Assembly: GCA_000697475.1 (NCBI GenBank)
Contig: JNEU01001132.1
Coordinates: 62,001 to 126,000 of the forward strand
Reading direction: 5' to 3'
DNA from: Lichtheimia corymbifera B2541
Taxonomy: Eukaryota; Mucoromycota; Mucoromycetes; Mucorales; Lichtheimiaceae
DNA: 64,000 bases
The notes beneath the pieces were generated by a model. That model was not told the DNA's origin, searched no databases, and was given only the letters and a program-made list of their open reading frames with translations. A program made the translations under genes and the position numbers. This document shows positions 61,250 through 64,000 of the stretch, piece after piece (positions within the stretch are counted from its first letter, which is position 1; each line of letters opens with the position of its first letter).

Positions 61250-62741
61250 TTTAGGGGTGAAAAGGACAAAGGAACGGGAAGAAATGAGAGGAATGGCACA
61301 TTTATATATACATACGCAAGGGACGGCACAGAGAGAGAGAGAGAGAGAAGAATAAATAGTTCCTTCCTTTGTCCCACCCCAAAAACGCATTTGCAACAAC
61401 CACCATCATCATCATCATCCGCCCAGATACGATTACAAAAGGGAACTTTTGCCGTTGCACATTCAAAGCGATAAGCCCTTTGTTCATTGGTAACATGGCG
61501 GCAAAACCACTCAACTCGAACCTTTACATCCATATGCATGTAGATGATGCTCTTCTTTTTAAAAGTGCTAGGTCGATACGATCGTGGCACTTGGTGTCGC
61601 CAGCTGCATCGAATGTACATGTGTCTAGAATTGGCTCTGCCATGTCATGTGTTCAGTACACACACAAAACGCGTACCTCGCATTTTGACAAGCTCCCATT
61701 CCTTTGCAGCGTGACATGCCTAAAAATAAAAAAGGGTCGTACCACTATTCCTTTGGTCACTTACTTTTTCTCTTTTCCCTGTCTTACTATCGACCCGCAA
61801 TGTTGCCAAGCATTGGGATAAAATGTCCATAACGTTCGACTCCCGCCTATCGGATCAGCCAGCATCCGGCTTAGCAACAACCTCTGTCAAAGCCGCACTT
61901 AACAATCGCTAAACTCCGGTCTAGACTAAATCCTCCAGCAATAGCAGCAACACCATGAACAACCTTTTCACAGCGCCCATGCACTATGATAGATACATAT
62001 AGTATGCTTCCCTCTTTGTCAATGACAACAGCCTAATTATCGTCACAAGATCTGCAAGCCATGTGCAACGTTGGAAAGATGAAAAAGAAAAACAGCAACC
62101 TTTGTGGCATATTTTTGGCTACAAAGAAATGATAACAACCAATACGAATCACAAAAGAAGAATCGATCTATTCTTGTGCATGATGCTTGGTTCCATGGAC
62201 AGGCAAGGATTTCCCGAATCATGCACCCAAAGTACGTTGCTATTTTAACATGGAGCTATGACGACAGAAAGAACCTACTTTATCCTGGTCATCTGCCGTA
62301 TTCACCAATCCACCCAACACGGGATCGGCGGTGTTACTTTATTGTCCATGCTGCTCCAATAGTTGAGTAAAACTATTCCGGGAATCCTCACACGTCACTC
62401 AAGCCTGTACCAAACACTTGCACTGATGCTTGATGATGGTGTCATACATCATCAGCTGCTGATGGGCTTATCATAGATATTGCTTCCACAGGTGAGAAAC
62501 CATCATGTCAGGAGAAGGTATACCTGTACGCTTTTGCGTTTATTTATGTCTCTCTTGGATGATAGCATACGTACAATAGAGCATTGATGAAAATGTAGAA
62601 ACGCAATGTGTCACAATGGCAACAATGCAACTTTTTTAAAGAGCGGTTTGTTTGTATGGTGGTGGGTTGTTGTTGTGAACTAGGAACAAAGGAGAATGCC
62701 GAGAAAAGGAGGAGGAAGGAAAGAAAACAAAAGGATGCTCC
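61250..62741. other. Intergenic
   Basis: About 1.5 kb upstream of the protease-like gene and downstream of the GPI-protein gene. No reliable gene. The small open frames around 61369-61821 and 62063-62370 have no intron signals or coding character. Confidence 0.45.
61301..61308 (-). promoter_or_regulatory. TATA box of the protease-like gene
   Basis: TATATAAA on the minus strand about 55 bp before the start codon, consistent with a short leader. An AG-rich run lies just upstream at 61329-61352. Confidence 0.5.
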
Positions 62742-63506
62742 TTACATCTCCATGGATGTCATGATTAATACAATGAGAAGCAACCCGATCGATTGATCAT
62801 TACGAAGCATCATCATCGACCATGCTGCACTTGTGTTGGTATCGGGTGTTGGTGTTACCGAGGCACTGCTGCTGCCGCTACTGCTGCTTGGAATGGGCGA
62901 AAGCGTTTGGGATGACATGGATGACATGCTGCTCGCCAACGTACTTCTATTCATCATCGTAGTCATATGCATCAGTATTTTTCCTTTTGTAACTTTTGCT
63001 ATTACCACTCACACGTTCGCACCGGGTTGTGAGCAATAGGTCATCATGAGCGTCTTTTGTGCTTCTTTTTCGCTGTCTTCAGGACAAGTATCCCAGCATG
63101 ATACCTTGGCTTTCTGCCACTAAACGAAAGGTGATGATTTCAGCATATCATATTCTAAAGATGCAATTTCGCCAAATGATGTTTACCTTGCACAAGCAAG
63201 CATACTCTGTGAATTTCGATGAAGATGCATCATTAGTATCATATGCACCCACGTTAACGATTATTCCCTTACCATCTTGCTTACATGTGCGAAGATAATT
63301 GTCCTCGTTTTGCTTGCATTGATTAAAGCTAGATGGGCAAAAATAAAGAGGTCTTAGTATTGGATTATACTTGTGCTTGGCACCTTTTGCACTTACACTG
63401 TTTGAGCAGGGCAGTTTACATTTTGAGCGTGTACGATTTGACTCGTCGCAACAAGAAGACCAGTGACAGCAATTACAATAGCAAGAGTCCTTTCAGTAGC
63501 ACGCAT
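62742..63506 (-). CDS. GPI-anchored Cys- and Ser-rich surface protein
   Basis: Four exons. MRATERTLAIVIAVTGLLVA is a signal peptide ending near HAQN. The mature part has eight Cys in the order NCPAQTVFNQC, LRTC, YACLCKWQKAKVSC, WDTC and TYC, the pattern of the fungal GPI-anchored Ser/Thr-rich protein family (YxCLCxxxxxxxxCxxxCP). After the last intron the chain becomes Ser-rich (MSSMSSQTLSPIPSSSSGSS) and ends in a hydrophobic segment (IGLLLIVLIMTSM), a GPI-attachment-type tail. Cell-wall or plasma-membrane surface localisation follows from this architecture; the function is unknown. Confidence 0.8.
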
Positions 63507-64000
63507 TATTATGTCGAAAGCAAGAAAAAGTATACAAAAAAGAAAGGAAAAAGAGCACAACAACAAGAAAGAAGGTGCAGGAGAGAAATAGGAGGAAGGT
63601 CATGTCAGTGTAATAGGAGGGATCAAAGAATACACAGATTTTCCAAATCAGCTTATTACATTTCTACTTGCCATGATCGCTCCTGCTGTCAGCTTTTCGC
63701 GGATCACGATTCATATGCCGGGTACACTGACAACTTGATGAGGTCTTCAATAGCGTTTTCAATATCATCTGAGTACCTCTGTTATATAATCGCTTCACAA
63801 TAATGCACCTTTTTTCTAGGAGCAATAACTTCAGCACAAGATTGCTATCTGCAAATTGGGATTTCCTGCATCCCTGACGGACCTTGGAAACCCAGTCTCA
63901 TTCTTCTTTGCGAGTACACAAAATAAAGAATACAAAGAATGCATACGCAACATGGTTAGTTGGATAAGGATGTCGTACGCAGCAGTCTAGAGCAGCTATC
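63507..64000. other. Promoter side of the GPI-protein gene, window end
   Basis: No gene supported up to the end of the window. The open frame at 63333-63803 overlaps the GPI-protein gene antisense. Confidence 0.4.

Noticed and set aside
1..64000. tRNA, rRNA, CRISPR and bacterial-type signals
   Set aside because: Looked for clover-leaf tRNA signatures, rRNA stretches and regularly spaced short repeats; none found, and the gene structure is eukaryotic.

Overview
This is a eukaryotic, filamentous-fungus window. Genes are split by many short GT-AG introns (about 40-110 nt, often with a CTAAC/CTGAC-like branch site), spacing is a few hundred bases, and the proteins recognised (RRP12, APC5, Timeless/Tof1, CENP-P, Paf1, eL27, uL16, Med28, GH31 glucosidase, pepsin-like protease, Ser-rich GPI protein) are typical of fungi. 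The coiled-coil golgin-like gene, the Cys-rich GPI protein and the style of the unassigned genes suggest Mucoromycota (Mucorales, possibly Lichtheimia/Absidia-like). The placement is inferred from general resemblance, not from a search.

Layout: 1-4275 (-) is the 5' part of a golgin-like coiled-coil gene with 28 visible exons, most encoding exactly one ~29-residue coiled-coil repeat. 4620-6521 (-) is a lineage-type hypothetical gene whose frame is broken. 6.5-17.1 kb is a gene-poor repeat region: an inverted-repeat MITE-like hairpin, a 196-bp tandem array, foldback elements and a giant inverted repeat (12.0-16.5 kb). 17.1-23.5 kb holds an unidentified gene, a Med28-like Mediator subunit, a single-pass PY-motif membrane protein and a C2H2 zinc-finger protein. 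23.7-31.1 kb is RRP12 (+) convergent with APC5 (-). 32.3-41.2 kb carries a small zinc-binding protein, Timeless/Tof1, CENP-P, eL27 and Paf1. 42.3-45.5 kb is a secreted GH31 alpha-glucosidase.

45.8-52.8 kb is a second repeat block related to the first (same foldback and giant inverted-repeat family), with a microsatellite and a captured gene fragment inside. 53.6-59.2 kb has an augmin HAUS6-like protein, ribosomal protein uL16 and a coiled-coil protein. 59.5-63.5 kb has an aspartic protease homologue that lacks its second catalytic Asp and a GPI-anchored Cys/Ser-rich protein.

There are no operons. Several genes nevertheless serve linked processes: replication fork (Timeless), kinetochore (CENP-P), spindle (HAUS6-like) and mitotic exit (APC5); ribosome production (RRP12, eL27, uL16); and Pol II transcription (Med28, Paf1, the C2H2 protein). 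The most notable observations are the one-repeat-per-exon golgin gene, the probable pseudoprotease, the shortened HAUS6-like protein, a CENP-P in what looks like a Mucorales genome, and the transposase-less giant inverted repeats.
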